NCBI GenBank assembly: GCA_029209985.1
Contig: JARGNZ010000004.1
Location: 95,376-159,375 of the forward strand
Source: Parvibaculaceae bacterium
GTDB taxonomy: Bacteria; Pseudomonadota; Alphaproteobacteria; Parvibaculales; Parvibaculaceae
DNA: 64,000 bases
Direction of reading: 5' to 3'
In this document: positions 47,516 through 56,685 of the stretch, piece by piece
Layout of the letters: every line of letters begins with the position of its first letter
Position numbering within the stretch: position 1 is the first letter of the stretch
The notes under the pieces: model-generated
The model's database searches: none
What the model saw: only the letters and a program-made list of their open reading frames with translations
Told to the model about the DNA's origin: nothing
Program-made: the position numbers and the translations under genes

Positions 47516-47995
47516 ATGAAAGGCGACGCTAAAGTTATCGAACATCTCAATAAAGCGCTGAAGCAAGAGCTTTCGGCGGTAAACCAGTATTTTCTGCATG
47601 CGCGTATGTTGAAGGATTGGGGTTTTGTTGAGCTTGGTGCGAAAGTCTATGCAGAATCTATTGATGAGATGAAGCATGCGGACAAGTTGATTGAGCGTAT
47701 TCTTTTCTTGGAAGGCTTGCCAAATTTGCAGGACCTTAATCGCTTGATGATTGGGGAAACGGTCAAAGAGATTTTGGAATGTGACCTGAAAAGTGAAATG
47801 CAAGCACACCCGCTTTATACGGACGCTGCTGAATATTGCGAGCAAGTGCGTGATTATGCGAGCCGGGAATTGTTTGTGCATCTGATTAGTTCGGAAGAAG
47901 AGCATATTGATTGGATCGAAACGCAGTTGAGCTTGATCGACAAAGTGGGCGAGCAAAATTATATGCAGTCTGCTATGGGCGGTGTGAGCGCGTAA
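47516..47995 (+). CDS. bfr: Bacterioferritin
   Basis: 159 residues from ATG 47516 with TTGGAGG five bases upstream (a TTG at 47504 is not favoured). Stores iron as a haem-containing 24-mer. All ferroxidase ligands are present at the E. coli numbering: Glu18, Glu51, His54, Glu94, Glu127, His130; the haem ligand Met52 is in EMKHADKLIE. Works with the Bfd encoded upstream. Transcription ends at the terminator near 48059. Confidence 0.97.
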   Translation: MKGDAKVIEHLNKALKQELSAVNQYFLHARMLKDWGFVELGAKVYAESIDEMKHADKLIERILFLEGLPNLQDLNRLMIGETVKEILECDLKSEMQAHPLYTDAAEYCEQVRDYASRELFVHLISSEEEHIDWIETQLSLIDKVGEQNYMQSAMGGVSA

Positions 47996-48016
47996 CGCGG
48001 ACACTCGAGATTATAA

Positions 48017-48038
48017 TTTGCTAAAATATTTTAGCAAA
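48017..48038. repeat. 22-bp perfect palindrome after bfr
   Basis: TTTGCTAAAAT and its exact complement ATTTTAGCAAA meet without a loop, 21 bases after the bfr stop and 20 before the terminator. AT-rich. Could be a protein-binding site or part of a 3'-end structure. Confidence 0.6.
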
Positions 48039-48058
48039 ATTTTACCGACCGCTTAAAG

Positions 48059-48085
48059 CCGTCCCCTTTTGGGGGCGGTTTTTTG
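48059..48085 (+). terminator. Intrinsic terminator of bfr
   Basis: CCGTCCCC / GGGGGCGG stem with loop TTTT and six Ts (48079-48084). Confidence 0.94.
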
Positions 48086-48248
48086 TTAGGCAGACCTTTC
48101 TAGGCCGCTCATGACAGATTGCATCTCATCACGGAGCGGGGGGAGGTTGTGTGAGGAGTGTCCCCTGACTTTTGAAAATAAATTTTTGTACTGACTCTCA
48201 TGACAAGTAAGGGCTAGGCTCAAGCTGGGAGTTAAAGGGGAGAGATAC

Positions 48249-50006
48249 ATGGAACAGCTTACCGGCCTAGATGCCTCGTTTTTGTATTTGGATCAAAAGA
48301 AAGCGCCTATGCATATTGGGTCTCTTTGTATTTATGATCCGTCTACGGCACCAAACGGATTTGTTCGGTTCAAAGACATTCTGAAATTTATCAATGACCG
48401 CTTGCCTATGGCGAAAACGTTTCGCCAAAAACTGGCGCGGGTGCCGCTCGGTGTGGATCATCCGTACTGGGTTGAAGATGATGACTTTGATTTAGAATTT
48501 CATGTGCGCCACATTGCTCTTCCTGCTCCCGGCGACTGGCGGCAGCTTTGTATTCAGGCAGCGCGGATTTTCTCGCGGCCCCTCGATATGGACCGGCCCC
48601 TATGGGAGCTGACGGTGATTGAAGGACTGGACAATGTGGAAGGTGTGCCCAAGGGTTCTTTCGCGTTTGTGACGAAAATCCACCATGCGGGCATCGATGG
48701 AGTTTCTGGCGTTGATATTATGAACGCCATTCATTCGATTACGCCTGACGTTTCCTTGCCTAAGGATGTGCCAACGTGGAAGCCCGAGCGTAGCCCAACG
48801 GCCCCTGAGATGCTGTTACGGGGGTATGTGGGCGCGTTGAAAAATCCTTTCCGCTGGGTTGATTTGATTGGCCGTAGTGTGCCGGGGGCTGCCCGGGTTG
48901 TGAAAGGCTTGATCAAAAAAGAATTTGGCATTGAGGCGTTACGCAAAGTGCCCCGTACACGGCTCAATCACAATGTGAGTGCGAACCGTGTGTTTGATGG
49001 GCGCACGTTCCCATTAGCAGACATCAAAGCGATCAAAGATCAATTGCCCGGCGCTAAGGTCAACGATGTGATGTTGGCGATTGTGGGCGGGGGATTGCGC
49101 AAGTACCTTGCACGCCATGGGGAAACACACGAGGACCCGTTGGTTGCTTTGGCGCCCATCTCTGTGCGTTCTGAAGGTGAAGCCAAACAAATGGGCAACC
49201 AAGTGTCCGGCATGTTGGTGCGATTGGGTACGCACATCGCTGACCCACGAGAACGCTTTGTAGAGGTCTATGAGGGCACGCAGGATTCAAAAGCTCTCAC
49301 GAATGCAATTGGGGCGCGCCAAATTTCAGAAATTACCAAGATGGCACCGGCCTTGTTTACGGGCTTGGCGGCACGGCTTTATTCTGAATTTGGTTTTGCC
49401 AATCGAATGCGCCCCTTCTTCAATACCATTGTGACGAATATTCCAGGGCCGCCCATTCCGATTTATTCGGCGGGTGCAAAAATGGTTTCCTTCTACGGCA
49501 TGTTGTGCCTGACGGACGGTGTGGGACTTGGCCATATTGTTGAGAGCTATGTTGGCAACGTTGCGGTGTCCTTTACGGCGTGTCGTAACCTTATGCCAGA
49601 CCCAGAGTTTTATGCGGAGTGTCTTGAGGAGTCTTTCGAAGAGTTGCGAGAGGCGATGATCGGCACGGCGGTTGCTAAAAAGGCCAGCCCGAAGAAAGCC
49701 TCAGCTAAAAAGGTCTCGACTAAAAAGGCGACGGTTAAAAAGGTTGCTGCGCGCAAAGCGGGGGCCAAGAAAGTGTCTGCGAAAAAAGCCACGGCAAAAA
49801 AAGTTGCGAAAAAGGTGAGTGCACAGAAGGCAGGCGCTGTGAAAAAGGCGGCTCCAAAGAAGAGCGCTGCTAAATTGGACGCGTCGGTTGCGGTTCAAAC
49901 GCCTCCTACTGTGACTGAAAAGCCTAAAACGTCCCAAACGGCTGAGCTTGCGTTGGACGATACGTTAGCGAATGGGGTTGCTCATACGGACAATAAAGCC
50001 GTTTGA
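48249..50006 (+). CDS. Wax ester synthase / diacylglycerol acyltransferase with histone-H1-like C-terminal tail
   Basis: 585 residues. Joins fatty acyl-CoA to a long-chain alcohol or diacylglycerol to make wax esters or triacylglycerol. N-terminal MEQLTGLDASFLYLDQKK, the active-site HHAGIDG (145-151), PLWELTVIEGL, the VNDVMLAIVGGGLRKYL block and NIPGPPIPIYSAGAKMV, all typical. From about residue 470 to 555 comes a Lys/Ala-rich tail with repeats such as KKASAKKVSTKKATVKK and KKATAKKVAKKVSAQK, like histone H1 or DNA-binding AAKKA proteins. Usual members are 450-480 residues, so the tail is an addition. GAGAG precedes the ATG. Confidence 0.94.
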   Translation: MEQLTGLDASFLYLDQKKAPMHIGSLCIYDPSTAPNGFVRFKDILKFINDRLPMAKTFRQKLARVPLGVDHPYWVEDDDFDLEFHVRHIALPAPGDWRQLCIQAARIFSRPLDMDRPLWELTVIEGLDNVEGVPKGSFAFVTKIHHAGIDGVSGVDIMNAIHSITPDVSLPKDVPTWKPERSPTAPEMLLRGYVGALKNPFRWVDLIGRSVPGAARVVKGLIKKEFGIEALRKVPRTRLNHNVSANRVFDGRTFPLADIKAIKDQLPGAKVNDVMLAIVGGGLRKYLARHGETHEDPLVALAPISVRSEGEAKQMGNQVSGMLVRLGTHIADPRERFVEVYEGTQDSKALTNAIGARQISEITKMAPALFTGLAARLYSEFGFANRMRPFFNTIVTNIPGPPIPIYSAGAKMVSFYGMLCLTDGVGLGHIVESYVGNVAVSFTACRNLMPDPEFYAECLEESFEELREAMIGTAVAKKASPKKASAKKVSTKKATVKKVAARKAGAKKVSAKKATAKKVAKKVSAQKAGAVKKAAPKKSAAKLDASVAVQTPPTVTEKPKTSQTAELALDDTLANGVAHTDNKAV

Positions 50007-50031
50007 TATCTGCTTTGATGAACATGTAAAT

Positions 50032-50062
50032 AAAAGGCCGCGCTTATGAAGCGCGGCCTTTT
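50032..50062. terminator. Bidirectional intrinsic terminator
   Basis: AAAAGGCCGCGCTT / AAGCGCGGCCTTTT with loop ATG: a perfect 14-bp stem with T-runs on both strands, between the convergent wax ester synthase and hydrolase genes. Confidence 0.94.
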
Positions 50063-50083
50063 CGGTTTGGTTCGTGTGTTTAT

Positions 50084-50893
50084 TCAATCATGCCCGCTTG
50101 ATGGGTAAATGGCGCTGCGCCAGCCGTTGCGGTGGAAGGGTTTCCATTCGCCTTCTGGCTGGGCCAAGCGGTCGGCCACTGCGTATAGGGTGGAGGCGTT
50201 AAAGCCAAGGCCGCAATGGGAGGTGAGCACTTCGATGTTATCGGTCAAGGGGCCGGGATGTTCGCGTGCGCCGCTCCAATGCACGATGCCATCTGTTTTT
50301 GTATAGATGGCCGTGCTGGGAATGCCTTCTGGGGCATGGCTTAGGCGTGTGCGCAGCTCTGTGAGGTGCTTGTCATCGCGGATGTCTCCCGCAATATATT
50401 TGAAAAGCTGCCATGCGTTGGAGGCTTCGGGGTCTCCCGCAAAGGGGCTGCCCAGTGTGATGACTTGGCGAATGAGGTCTGGCCGTTGTTTGGCAATTTC
50501 GCGAGAAAAGACACCGCCGAGGCTCCACCCTACAAGACTGACCTTTTGGCCGTGCTCTCGCACCGTATCTTCAAGATAGGTCTCAAGGTGCACAAATTCT
50601 TCGCCCAATACATGGGGGCCAAGGTTGCGCCCCAGTTCCCACGGAAGGGCTGCGTAGCCGCGTGAGGACAGGAAATTGCGCAAGATGCCTGTGCTGCTAT
50701 CTCCGGCCATAAAACCGGGCAGGGCGATGACGGGATGACCGTCGCCTTTTGGCGCTAATTTGAGAAGCTGTTTAGAAATTGGCCATGCGGCTAGCTCACC
50801 TAAGGTGCGTGATGGCTCTAAGTAGAGCCAACGTTTCTTTGGACGATCTGCTGACAAGGTTTGGGTAACATCATTATCGATCGTGATACTCAT
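50084..50893 (-). CDS. Alpha/beta hydrolase, lipase-like
   Basis: 269 residues from ATG 50893, which has GGAGGA six bases upstream; the open frame back to 51001 is not needed. Fold signatures: HPVIALPGFMAGDSSTGILR, the nucleophile elbow VGWSLGGVFSR and late GCGLGFNAST (His region). It faces the wax ester synthase across a bidirectional terminator and lies beside a lipid-export-like cassette, so a role in lipid turnover is likely by context (inference). Confidence 0.87.
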   Translation of the reverse strand: MSITIDNDVTQTLSADRPKKRWLYLEPSRTLGELAAWPISKQLLKLAPKGDGHPVIALPGFMAGDSSTGILRNFLSSRGYAALPWELGRNLGPHVLGEEFVHLETYLEDTVREHGQKVSLVGWSLGGVFSREIAKQRPDLIRQVITLGSPFAGDPEASNAWQLFKYIAGDIRDDKHLTELRTRLSHAPEGIPSTAIYTKTDGIVHWSGAREHPGPLTDNIEVLTSHCGLGFNASTLYAVADRLAQPEGEWKPFHRNGWRSAIYPSSGHD

Positions 50894-51032
50894 ACATATC
50901 CTCCAGAGGGGTGGTGGTTTGCCTATCCCGACAAGGAATCTAGTGAGTTGCTCTGAATCGGGCAAGGGGCTTGGGGCGGGGGTGGCGATGATAATGGACA
51001 CAAGCCCCGCGCACCGCCCCTATGGATTGACA

Positions 51033-52280
51033 TTAAAAGTATTTTGCCACTCTAAGTTGTAGAAAATCATCGTCTGAGTATGAAAAGAGGGGATCTGATT
51101 GAGGGGTGTTTGTGAACATGCGGGCCTCAATCGTGACGAAATAATCATCTCCGAGGCGGCGTTCTGCTTCTAACGACAAGGAAAGGGCGGCTGTATCGAG
51201 GTCTATGATGCCACCACCTAGAAGCGTTGTGGAAGCTTCATCATTCAACGCCCAGCGCATGCCTGCAAATACATCGTTGGAAAATGGATTGCCGCTGTCT
51301 TCCCCGCGATCATCCCAGATGTATTCTGCAATGATGCCAAGATCTTCGGGCGTGTCGAAAATGCCGTAAAGCGTATATTCGATGCCACCAGATGCTTGAA
51401 AATAGTTCGCCCCGAGTTGATTGCGCATCAAGCCTTCAAATTTATAAAGCCATGCTTCTTTTGTTGCTTGCACGTCTACAGAAACTTGTTTGATTTGCGC
51501 GTAGTAGGGAATGAGAACCAATTGGCCGCTGCTGTTTAACCCCGGATTGAGAATGGGATCACGTGCGGTGCCCTGAAAATATCCCAGCCCCACATCCCAG
51601 TCTTCGAATGTATTTGAATAGCGGGCCGCAAAGTCGATGTGCCGCTCTTCTTGAGAGGATTCATATTGAGCTGATGCCTCATCCACTGGGATGTCTGTTG
51701 CGGGGCGGCCGTCGGCAGATGGATATGTCCGTTCCCGGAAGTACGGCAAGAGATAGAAATCAAAAGTTCCGAAGTCTTGCGTCGTGGACACTTGCACCAT
51801 CGGCTGGCCGAGTTTTTCTTCTCCATCTACGCTTTCAACCAAATCTGTTTGGTTGATAATGTCGATGAGATGGGCGGCTTCTGTCACCCCCCAAAAAACT
51901 TTGTCGATCCCAATCCGAAATTCCCAATCGCCCATGACGCGGGCGTATTTTGCCTCGCGCAGGTCCCAGTGTGAGCGTTCGTGGTCGCGCATGTCCCAGC
52001 GAGCGAAAGGCTTGACGACAATCCACTGATCGGAGTCGTCCCAGAAAGTTTCAAACGTTACTTCGCCGGCAATCGAAAAGTCATTGGCGTCTTGGCCGGG
52101 GCGGTTGGGGCTTTGACTAAAGAAGCGAAGTTCAGGCTCGATGTAGCCGGATATTTCGACTTCTTCCAGAAAATCGTCGGCGTATGCTTGGAGGGGGAGA
52201 GCTGCGCTCAGAGTGAGGCTTGTGGCCATGAGGGCCGCCAGAGAGAGTGCCTTATTGTCCGAGTAGCTTTGATACGCCAT
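51033..52280 (-). CDS. Outer-membrane beta-barrel-like protein of the RND cassette
   Basis: 415 residues. Signal peptide ending AYA before DDFLEEVEISGYIE. The mature chain has alternating aromatic strands throughout (YIEPELRFFSQ, FEWEF-type strands, VTIEARMFT) and ends in aromatic YF, typical of outer-membrane beta barrels; it resembles DUF1302-type proteins but I cannot assign a family. Encoded last in the same-strand order RND, LolA-like, barrel, suggesting an outer-membrane port for a hydrophobic cargo. Confidence 0.8.
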   Translation of the reverse strand: MAYQSYSDNKALSLAALMATSLTLSAALPLQAYADDFLEEVEISGYIEPELRFFSQSPNRPGQDANDFSIAGEVTFETFWDDSDQWIVVKPFARWDMRDHERSHWDLREAKYARVMGDWEFRIGIDKVFWGVTEAAHLIDIINQTDLVESVDGEEKLGQPMVQVSTTQDFGTFDFYLLPYFRERTYPSADGRPATDIPVDEASAQYESSQEERHIDFAARYSNTFEDWDVGLGYFQGTARDPILNPGLNSSGQLVLIPYYAQIKQVSVDVQATKEAWLYKFEGLMRNQLGANYFQASGGIEYTLYGIFDTPEDLGIIAEYIWDDRGEDSGNPFSNDVFAGMRWALNDEASTTLLGGGIIDLDTAALSLSLEAERRLGDDYFVTIEARMFTNTPQSDPLFSYSDDDFLQLRVAKYF

Positions 52281-52365
52281 TCTATCCCCTTACACGCTGG
52301 GCAACTGTTGCCGCTTAATGCGCTTTGTCGTTTGATCGGTCATGATGTTGGTTGGTAGATTATGT

Positions 52366-52408
52366 GGCAGCGCCCCAAAAAGCGTAAAGAGTTTCGTGGG
52401 GCGCTGCC
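52366..52408. repeat. Intercistronic hairpin before the beta-barrel gene
   Basis: GGCAGCGCCCC / GGGGCGCTGCC, perfect 11-bp stem with a 21-base loop, 14 bases past the LolA-like stop on the minus strand. No U-tract, so it may tune the relative amounts of the two mRNAs. Confidence 0.75.
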
Positions 52409-52421
52409 GTATCTTTAGATT

Positions 52422-53273
52422 TTAGCGCGCGCGTTTGAGCGCATTCTTAGAGAAGTCTTTTTCTTCCAGACCTGTTTGGAAGGCATAAGAGTCCCAAGTC
52501 AATGTTGTGCCTTTGCCTGTTTGATGGTTTGTCATCTTCAGGTTGTGGGCGCGCCAGTATTTATCCAAGTGCAATTGGTAATCTGTGAATTCCAAGGTTT
52601 TAAGCAGCTGGTTTTTACGGTCGTAGAATTCAGATTTACGCAACTGATAGTCTGTTGTGTCGGTCCAGCCAATTTGGCGGGTATAGCCTGAATTCTCGTA
52701 CTGTGGTGTCTGCTCAACAACGTGGCAGGTTCGCTCGCCGCATGGTTCATCCCGCAGCCACTTATATGAATATTTCCCAAGCTCTTGCGCGGAGAAATCT
52801 TCGAATGCAAATTCGGAACCCATGAAGGGGCCAGATTTGTTGGTTGAAGAAATCCGCTTAACGCGTTTCAAGGCGGGGAGGTACATCCATTGATCATCTG
52901 CTTCTAGGATGTGCGCATACGTCAAAAGAGACGTGCCTTTCACATCGCGGGGGCGATCGAATACGATGAGATTCCAATCCCCATCGTTCGGGTCCACGTT
53001 TTCAAGAGTTAGAAAACGCAACTCGCGTTCGCTGGTTTCCCCGTAGGCGTTTGTCAGGATCATTTTTAGGTTGGCTTGACTGTCCTTAAAGCCGTGGTCG
53101 CGGCTGTCACTCTCAGTGGCAATGGCGAGGCCGCGCGCGTCGGGATCTGATGCATCTGGCAAACCAGGGACTTCGGCTAACGCCGCAGAGATGCTCAAAG
53201 GCAGTGCCAAAGTTAGGGCGGCGATGATGAGGCCTAAGGTGTAACTACAGAAATTTAGTGCTTTTGTGGCCAT
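52422..53273 (-). CDS. LolA-like periplasmic outer-membrane lipoprotein-sorting family protein
   Basis: 283 residues. Signal peptide (hydrophobic residues about 12-33). The mature domain matches the LolA-like pfam17131 type found next to MMPL/RND genes: NLKMILTNAYGETSERELR, WMYLPALKRVKRISSTNKSG, FMGSEFAFEDFSAQELGKYS and a Cys pair in CGERTCHVVEQ. A carrier of hydrophobic ligand across the periplasm is its likely role, between the RND pump (upstream gene) and the barrel (downstream gene). Confidence 0.9.
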   Translation of the reverse strand: MATKALNFCSYTLGLIIAALTLALPLSISAALAEVPGLPDASDPDARGLAIATESDSRDHGFKDSQANLKMILTNAYGETSERELRFLTLENVDPNDGDWNLIVFDRPRDVKGTSLLTYAHILEADDQWMYLPALKRVKRISSTNKSGPFMGSEFAFEDFSAQELGKYSYKWLRDEPCGERTCHVVEQTPQYENSGYTRQIGWTDTTDYQLRKSEFYDRKNQLLKTLEFTDYQLHLDKYWRAHNLKMTNHQTGKGTTLTWDSYAFQTGLEEKDFSKNALKRAR

Positions 53274-53322
53274 GGGACCAAGCTCCCTCAGTGTGTGTTT
53301 AAGTGTAAGCGTAAAAGTAGAA

Positions 53323-53347
53323 CCCGAGGTGGGAAGGCCACCTCGGG
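53323..53347. repeat. Intercistronic hairpin between RND and LolA-like genes
   Basis: CCCGAGGTGG / CCACCTCGGG, perfect 10-bp stem with loop GAAGG, 11 bases past the RND stop on the minus strand. No U-tract. Confidence 0.75.
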
Positions 53348-53357
53348 CATAGGTCTG

Positions 53358-55730
53358 TTAGGTAGATGCCGAAGCAGCACCGTCTGAGACCGTACCTATG
53401 TCGTCCGGTGTTGCTTTGAGTTTGTTTGTGACGTCGCCTTTACGTTGGTCCAAAGCGATCAACAATGCGGGTAGCAGGAGGAAGTCAATGATCAAGGCGA
53501 CTGCGATGGTCAAGGCTACCATGACGCCCAGCATCATATTAACTTTGAAGGGTGAGAAGGCAAGGATTGCAAAGCCCGCGACGAGGACGAATGTGGAGAC
53601 CCAAAGAGCTGTTCCCACAGTCGAGAAAGCGTAGCGAACGCCATCCTCAGCACTGTAACCCAGCTCATGTCGTGCGCGTTTGTACTTGGATAAGAAGTGG
53701 ACGGTTGCATCAACAATCAAGCCCAGTGCGGTGGCAATTACGAAAGAAGACCAGAAACCAACTTCTTGGGTGAACAGTGCCAAGATACCAAAGGCAACGA
53801 TTGGTGGGGTGAGGTTGGGCACCAAGCTGATGAAACCCAATCGTATATCGCGCAACGCGACCACCAAACATCCAGAGATCAGAAGAAGCGCCAAGCCAGT
53901 ACCGTACGCCATGGCGTTAAAGTTGTTGCGCCCGATGAAAGCGAACATCACGGATTGCCCGGCTGGATAGGAATTCATGACCGCTGGTGCATTTGCCCTC
54001 AACCATGTATCGCCTCGGTTGATGAACTCTTGCATCTCTGCAGTGGACACATCATCCAACGTGATTGTGAGTTTTGTGGCTGATTTGTCTACATTGATTT
54101 GGTCATTTAGGTCCAAGCCGTAAGGCAACGACATTTCATAGAGCAGCAAGAACTGTGCTGCCATGTCACGCTCTTCGGGAATGCGGTAGAAGTCTTGGTT
54201 ATCTCCGTGCATGGATTTGTTCACGCGTTTTATAACGTCAGTGAAGGTGGCCACGTGGACGACTTCTGGTTGAACGCGTGCCCAGTCTGCAAAAGAAGAT
54301 AGGGTGGTGAGATATTCAGGATTAGAAATACCACCAGCTTCGCCAGATTCTACTGAGTAGCTGATCTGGTAAATGCCGATGAGATTGTCTGCTGCCCAAT
54401 CGGAGGCAACCCGGAATTCCATACGGTCGTCGAAATACTCAACAAAGCGGTCATTGAATTTGAACAATGGTACGAGTGCTGAGAAGAAGACGATGGCGAT
54501 CGTCATGACCACTAACAAAAGGCGATAGTGACGAATGACAACTTCTGAGAAACGCTCCATCATTTTACTTTGACTGGCGACTGCAGCTTTTGCAGACACA
54601 GGCAAAATTGCCAACATGGCTGGGAGGAGGGTGATGGAGAGCGCCCATGCAATCACAGACCCTGCTGCAGAAGCATTGCCTAGATCGCGGAAGGGAGGGG
54701 CGTCAGAGAAGTTAAGGCTCAAGAACCCAATCGCCGTTGTGACCGAAGTCAGGAAAACGGGTTGCCAATTCACGCGCATGCTTTCGATGATGGCTTCGTG
54801 CTTTGTTTTGCCCTTGCGCATCTCTACAAGCATGGTGACGAGGATGTGGATGCTATCTGCAACAGCCACGGTGAGAATGATGGTTGGAGCGCCAGTTGAT
54901 GGCGGGGTTAATTTAACACCCATCCAGCCCATGACGAAGCCCATAGCGCCTGCGGCAGAGAGCAGCACGATGGTAAGAGCGGAGAGGGTGCCCGAGAAGG
55001 AACGGAGCAGCAGATAGATGCAAAACCCAAGGAAGACAAACATGCCGGGGGTTAGCGTTGAAATGTCTGATTGCGCAGCCTCGGAAAAGGAGGTTGAGAG
55101 CATTACAGACCCGGTAAGCTCAAAACGAATGTCGGGGTGAGCCTCGCGCATAGAGTTGAGTATCGCGCGGGCTTTTGTGACTGCAGCGGTTGTTGCCTCT
55201 ACGTTATCACGTTCTAGTTTTAGGGTCGCGAAGATGGCGGTTGTGGTGCTGTCTTCGGAAATAAGACGTAGGGCCGTGGCTGGTTCAGATGTCGCGATTT
55301 GGCGAACTTCTTCTGCTAGCTCTGGGGTGAGTACGCTGGGGTCTTTCACCAGATCAGCAACGACAAGGTCGTCTTCAAATGCTTTGGTGTGCTGATAATT
55401 TGTAAGACTGTCTACACGAATAACAAAGGGAATTTGCCAAGATTGGTCGGTGATCTCTTTAACAATTTCGAGAATTTTTGGTGTTGTCGCAAGCCCTTCT
55501 TTGGGCTTGAGTACAAAGAGAAGCGTATCTGGGCTTGAGTAAGTTCTCTCTAGTTTTTCGAAGGCTTGTAGGTTGGGATTTTGTTCTGTGAAGAAATAGC
55601 GATAGTCATTGGAGAACTCTATAAATCGTCCGCCGCTGGCAAGCGCGAGCGTGCCTGCGATGGAGAGGAGGAGAACCATCCAGCGGAGCTTGATGATCCA
55701 TTTAGTGTAATTGACAACCCAGTTATTCAT
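53358..55730 (-). CDS. RND/MMPL superfamily exporter
   Basis: 790 residues with the typical 1 + 5 + 1 + 5 membrane layout: one N-terminal segment (MVLLLSIAGTLALASGG), a large periplasmic domain, a five-helix block (LTPGMFVFLGFCIYLLLRSF, TVAVADSIHILVTMLVEMRK), a second soluble domain and the C-terminal block (VIATALGLIVDATVHFLSKY, FILAF-type helices). The polar residues in ADSIH and VDATVHF fit the proton-relay positions of the MMPL/HpnN branch, which moves lipids such as hopanoids. First structural gene of the TetR-controlled cassette; the gap to tetR is 38 bases. Confidence 0.92.
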   Translation of the reverse strand: MNNWVVNYTKWIIKLRWMVLLLSIAGTLALASGGRFIEFSNDYRYFFTEQNPNLQAFEKLERTYSSPDTLLFVLKPKEGLATTPKILEIVKEITDQSWQIPFVIRVDSLTNYQHTKAFEDDLVVADLVKDPSVLTPELAEEVRQIATSEPATALRLISEDSTTTAIFATLKLERDNVEATTAAVTKARAILNSMREAHPDIRFELTGSVMLSTSFSEAAQSDISTLTPGMFVFLGFCIYLLLRSFSGTLSALTIVLLSAAGAMGFVMGWMGVKLTPPSTGAPTIILTVAVADSIHILVTMLVEMRKGKTKHEAIIESMRVNWQPVFLTSVTTAIGFLSLNFSDAPPFRDLGNASAAGSVIAWALSITLLPAMLAILPVSAKAAVASQSKMMERFSEVVIRHYRLLLVVMTIAIVFFSALVPLFKFNDRFVEYFDDRMEFRVASDWAADNLIGIYQISYSVESGEAGGISNPEYLTTLSSFADWARVQPEVVHVATFTDVIKRVNKSMHGDNQDFYRIPEERDMAAQFLLLYEMSLPYGLDLNDQINVDKSATKLTITLDDVSTAEMQEFINRGDTWLRANAPAVMNSYPAGQSVMFAFIGRNNFNAMAYGTGLALLLISGCLVVALRDIRLGFISLVPNLTPPIVAFGILALFTQEVGFWSSFVIATALGLIVDATVHFLSKYKRARHELGYSAEDGVRYAFSTVGTALWVSTFVLVAGFAILAFSPFKVNMMLGVMVALTIAVALIIDFLLLPALLIALDQRKGDVTNKLKATPDDIGTVSDGAASAST

Positions 55731-55768
55731 AACGCGTACCCTTTGTGAGAGCTTTCAGCTTCATGGCT

Positions 55769-56446
55769 TTAAGCGGAAGCAGGCCTTTGATTGTTGAGGT
55801 AGGAGAAGAGAGCCGCCATCGTATTGCGTGCGAGGTCTAAATCGCGGGTGGCTTTGAGGACACCAATATTGCCTTGGTGGCTTGTGATCACGAGGGCTGC
55901 GATCTCGTCAATATTGGCGGTCTGGCTTACAGTGTTATTTTCGACGCCACGGCGCAGAGCAGAGGCGAGGGCATTGTGCCAATTTGCGATGAGCTCTGCG
56001 AGAAGGAGGCGGAACTCTTCGTCAATTGGCGACATTTCTTGGCTGAGGTTCTGCACTGGGCACCCCAGTCGAATGAGACGTGCGTCGCCTTCATCCATGT
56101 AGCGCTGAATGCAATTTATAATGGTTGTGAGGGGATCTTGCGTGGCTGCAAGGGAGGCAAACCACATCTTTTCAAAGTGTTCATTTATCTTGGCTTGTGC
56201 CGCTGCTATCCCTAAAGCGTGCTTGTCGGGGAAGTGGTGGTAGAGAGAGCCTTTGGTGCAGTCGGCGGCGCGTAAGATGTTGGCCAAACTGGCTGATTGG
56301 AAGCCGTGCTCATAAATTTCGTCGAAAGCAGATTCGAGCAGAGCCGCACGCGTTTTCCCGCCTCGTGCGAGACGTCCATCAACTTCTTTTGTTGATTTTT
56401 TGAGTGCCGCTGTCTGCGCGTTCTTACTGGTGACATTTTGAGACAT
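55769..56446 (-). CDS. TetR family regulator of the RND cassette
   Basis: 225 residues. Helix-turn-helix GGKTRAALLESAFDEIYEHG, ILRAADCTKGSLYHHFPDKH, then a ligand-binding domain with MWFASLAATQDPLTTIINCI. Encoded directly upstream of, and on the same strand as, the RND gene, so probably autoregulates with it. A near-perfect palindrome at 56501-56514 in its upstream region is the likely operator. Confidence 0.92.
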   Translation of the reverse strand: MSQNVTSKNAQTAALKKSTKEVDGRLARGGKTRAALLESAFDEIYEHGFQSASLANILRAADCTKGSLYHHFPDKHALGIAAAQAKINEHFEKMWFASLAATQDPLTTIINCIQRYMDEGDARLIRLGCPVQNLSQEMSPIDEEFRLLLAELIANWHNALASALRRGVENNTVSQTANIDEIAALVITSHQGNIGVLKATRDLDLARNTMAALFSYLNNQRPASA

Positions 56447-56500
56447 TAAAACCTTCCAACTCCCCTTTATTCCTGCGGTATGTGCCTGATCTTAATAGAA

Positions 56501-56514
56501 ACCGACCGGTTGGT
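56501..56514. promoter_or_regulatory. Likely TetR operator
   Basis: ACCGACCGGTTGGT, a 14-base near-palindrome (one mismatched pair) 55 bases upstream of the tetR start; the ACCGACCGGT core is typical of TetR-family operators. Confidence 0.65.
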
Positions 56515-56685
56515 CTAGTTTGTAGGGAGATATGGTGCCAAAGCGGGTTCCGTCAAGGGGGGAATGTAAATTATTACATTATTAATAATAATTATCAATA
56601 GCGTTTGTATGAGGTGAGCGCACTCTGCCGCCCGGTATGGCTTGGTTTGAGCCTCCGGCAATAGGACTTTGGTCTAGTGGTCGCT

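Noticed and set aside
49671..49890. Repetitive AAAAAG-type DNA in the wax ester synthase
   Set aside because: It is the coding sequence of the Lys-rich tail, not a CRISPR or intergenic repeat; units differ in codons and length.
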